Positions 62,259 through 64,000 of a stretch of 64,000 nt of DNA are shown piece by piece. Source of the DNA: CALFVT01 sp039989855 (GTDB taxonomy: Bacteria; Pseudomonadota; Alphaproteobacteria; Caulobacterales; Maricaulaceae). The stretch's first letter is position 1. Every line of letters begins with the position of its first letter. Below the pieces are notes generated by a model. The model did not search any database, was not told the origin of the DNA, and saw only the letters and a list, made by a program, of their open reading frames with translations. The translations under genes and the position numbers were made by a program. The stretch lies in the NCBI GenBank assembly GCA_039989855.1, contig JBDXGZ010000008.1:268983-332982 (forward strand). The letters are read 5' to 3'.

Positions 62259-63041
62259 TCAGTCTTTGTTAGGACGTGTCGGGAAGGGCGCGATATTATC
62301 GCCACCCGTTTGATTAGGTTTTAATATTCCAAGTCGCGTGGCGACTTCGCTGTAGGCTTCGGTGACATCGCCAAGGTCGCGACGGAAACGGTCTTTATCT
62401 AGTTTCTTATTCGTCTCCCAATCCCACAAACGGCAGCTATCAGGGCTAATCTCATCCGCAAGAATAATTTGGTGTCCGCCTTCAGGTAAATTAAGACGTC
62501 CAAATTCAATTTTGAAATCGACTAAGCGGATGCCGACGGCGGCAAAAAGACCTTGCATATAGTCATTAATACGTAAGCTCATGGCGAGGATTTCATCCAC
62601 CTCGGATTCGCTCGCCCACCCAAAGGCGTGGATATGTTCTTCGGCAATAAGTGGATCGCCAAGGTCGTCACGCTTGAGGCAAAATTCGACAATAGTGCGT
62701 GGCAAGCGTTCGCCTTCTTCAATCCCAAGGCGTTTGGACATGGTTCCTGCAGCGACATTTCGGCAAATCACTTCAAGGGGAACAATTTCGACCTTCTTGA
62801 TGAGCTGTTCGCGCATGTTGAGACGTTTGATGAAGTGAGTCGGGATACCTATTTCAGCAAGGCGCAACATCATATATTCGGAAATACGGTTGTTCAGCAC
62901 ACCTTTCCCGTCAAGCGTGGCTTTTTTCTGGGCGTTAAAGGCTGTCGCATCATCTTTAAAATATTGGATAAGGGTTCCCGGTTCAGGGCCCTCATAAAGG
63001 ATTTTGGCTTTGCCTTCATATATTTGCTTACGGCGGCTCAT
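62259..63041 (-). CDS. purC: SAICAR synthase
   Basis: 260 residues. Motifs EGKAKILYEGPEPGTLIQYF near the N-terminus, PLEVICRNVAAGTMSKRLG, and LADEISPDSCRLWD are conserved in PurC. It joins CAIR and aspartate, step eight of purine synthesis. A TAGGAGCGCCC site lies just before the ATG. It is the first gene of the purC-purS-purQ-purL-bolA-grxD unit. No PurR-type operator is recognised in the 291-base upstream region. Confidence 0.96.
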   Translation of the reverse strand: MSRRKQIYEGKAKILYEGPEPGTLIQYFKDDATAFNAQKKATLDGKGVLNNRISEYMMLRLAEIGIPTHFIKRLNMREQLIKKVEIVPLEVICRNVAAGTMSKRLGIEEGERLPRTIVEFCLKRDDLGDPLIAEEHIHAFGWASESEVDEILAMSLRINDYMQGLFAAVGIRLVDFKIEFGRLNLPEGGHQIILADEISPDSCRLWDWETNKKLDKDRFRRDLGDVTEAYSEVATRLGILKPNQTGGDNIAPFPTRPNKD

Positions 63042-63276
63042 GGGCGCTCCTAATCGTAGGCGAGAGCCTTTATGACTCTTGAGCCGCGCTGATATACGAA
63101 AGCAGTTCGTCGGGCAATGATTCTCCGCGTCTTTTCACATAAAATTTTAACATTTTATAATATTATTGTCGTGGAGGGGGAGGGCATAAATATAAGGGCA
63201 GTAATCTTATGAAGAAAAACGATAGACTTTGAACCCCTGAAAACTAAACGAACATAAACTCGTTCTTGAGCCTTAT

Positions 63277-63305
63277 TTGACGGTCATAAGAATTTATGCT
63301 ATTGT
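63277..63305 (+). promoter_or_regulatory. Predicted promoter of the small secreted protein
   Basis: TTGACG (63277-63282) and TATTGT (63300-63305) are 17 bases apart. The start site of the gene follows with a GGGAG ribosome site. Confidence 0.6.
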
Positions 63306-63332
63306 ATTAAATATCAAATTGGGAGTCGTAAT

Positions 63333-63746
63333 ATGTTTAAATCAAAATTATCTTTAGTAGCCGTAACTGTATCGTCAATCTGCCTCTTGGCGGTTTCTCC
63401 AGCAAGTTTCGCAAATGGCTTTAACAGCTATGGTGGTTCTTCATCTAGTCATGGGTTTAACCAGAGTTATTCTCCAAGTATATCGTCCAGCACGGGTGGT
63501 TTAACGTCGGGTGTTTTTGAGAAAAAAGGGCGAAATATAAGTAGTACGGCAAGTTTTTATTATAGAGTCGGCGTTAATAATTTTAAAAAGGGACATATGG
63601 AAAAAGCTGAAAGAGCTTTTAAAGCTGTTCTTAGAGCAGATGGTCTCGATACGCAGGCAAATTTTTACCTTGCTAAAATCAAACTGCAAGAGGGTGATGA
63701 GTCTAAAGCCCTTGAATATGCGAAAGCTTATCATTCTGTAAAATAA
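63333..63746 (+). CDS. Small secreted protein with Ser/Gly-rich linker and TPR-like end
   Basis: 137 residues. A signal peptide (1-28, cut after SFA) precedes a Ser/Gly/Asn-rich stretch (about 29-62) and a TPR-like helical pair (about 72-135; FYYRVGVNNFKKGHMEKAER, and TQANFYLAKIKLQEGDESKA). It may bind proteins in the periplasm. Unknown family. The start is supported by the ribosome site and a likely promoter. Confidence 0.75.
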   Translation: MFKSKLSLVAVTVSSICLLAVSPASFANGFNSYGGSSSSHGFNQSYSPSISSSTGGLTSGVFEKKGRNISSTASFYYRVGVNNFKKGHMEKAERAFKAVLRADGLDTQANFYLAKIKLQEGDESKALEYAKAYHSVK

Positions 63747-63840
63747 ACGGACTTGAGCTTATTTATGATTAACGATAGAGTTGGCTAGAGTCCATATATC
63801 TGGGCTCTGCTAACCTTTGTCGACTCTAGTGTTAGAGAAT

Positions 63841-64000
63841 TTAATTATTAGGGGCAGGACAGGTAAAGTCGAGCGGAGCCTGATCTTGCACAGCGTAAGT
63901 TTTAAGATTGCGCACATGTGTCGCCATATCTTGCGGTGAATATTTCAAATTTACGCAACCGAGTGTTCGTTTTGTTGTTGCATCTATAATGGCAGCAAAC
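63841..64000 (-). CDS. 3' end of an unidentified minus-strand gene (start beyond the window)
   Basis: A frame enters from the right edge and reads 52 codons to a TAA at 63841-63843 (last residues PLDFTCPAPNN). The visible protein is FAAIIDATTKRTLGCV followed by NLKYSPQDMATHVRNLKTYA. A uniform coding look supports a real gene, but no family was recognised. The gap 63747-63840 shows only a weak hairpin without T-run. Confidence 0.6.
   Translation of the reverse strand, partial: FAAIIDATTKRTLGCVNLKYSPQDMATHVRNLKTYAVQDQAPLDFTCPAPNN

Overview
The window is a 64 kb piece of an alphaproteobacterial chromosome of moderate GC. The gene set fits a dimorphic, possibly stalked marine member of the Caulobacterales/Hyphomonadales: an RcGTA-type gene transfer agent tail gene, a PleC-like cell-cycle kinase, a TIGR02300-type zinc-ribbon protein, an alpha-type purCSQL operon followed by bolA and grxD, a ccmEFH operon and a large TonB-dependent receptor. 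The order and genus are inference. No phage, plasmid, transposase or CRISPR array was found.

0-10.7 kb: the end of a GTA tail protein, a DnaJ-like co-chaperone, and a PepSY protein followed by a FeuP/FeuQ-like two-component pair. Then come a DUF938 protein, a DegP/Do-type periplasmic protease, and a second regulator/kinase pair that runs directly into glnE (10.7-13.5 kb). 13.5-20.5 kb, minus strand: pepN, a stand-alone EAL protein, the PleC-like kinase, and folE.

22-25 kb: an AT-rich cassette with a GtrA flippase, a GtrB polyprenyl-phosphate glycosyltransferase and a convergent multi-membrane protein, next to a tRNA-Ala gene. This resembles phage-type surface-polysaccharide (gtr) cassettes and is the clearest accessory region.

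25.7-43.2 kb: core genes. These are TIGR02300, aroA-cmk-rpsA, gltX, a SixA phosphatase with a coupled membrane protein, a DUF3179 protein, rpoH, rluD, a TonB receptor with a perfect palindrome upstream, and ccmEFH.

43.3-54.7 kb: a propionate / branched-chain catabolic region. It holds pccB, an AT-rich orphan gene, pccA, methylmalonyl-CoA mutase, a two-subunit molybdenum hydroxylase and a 3-hydroxyisobutyryl-CoA hydrolase. The hydrolase acts in valine breakdown, and pcc plus mutase carry the resulting propionyl-CoA to succinyl-CoA.

55-64 kb: a lipoprotein, rarD, rpsD, and the minus-strand operon purC-purS-purQ-purL-bolA-grxD, which links purine synthesis to the BolA/monothiol glutaredoxin pair. 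A small secreted protein and the end of an unidentified minus-strand gene close the window.

Palindromic intergenic elements with a GAAA (or inverted TTTC) tetraloop occur at 34.9, 45.6 and 54.8 kb. I see no clearly new multi-gene system. The best leads are the orphan gene splitting the pcc operon, the gtr-like cassette, the PepSY/two-component set, the EAL-PleC neighbourhood and two long palindromes in promoter regions.
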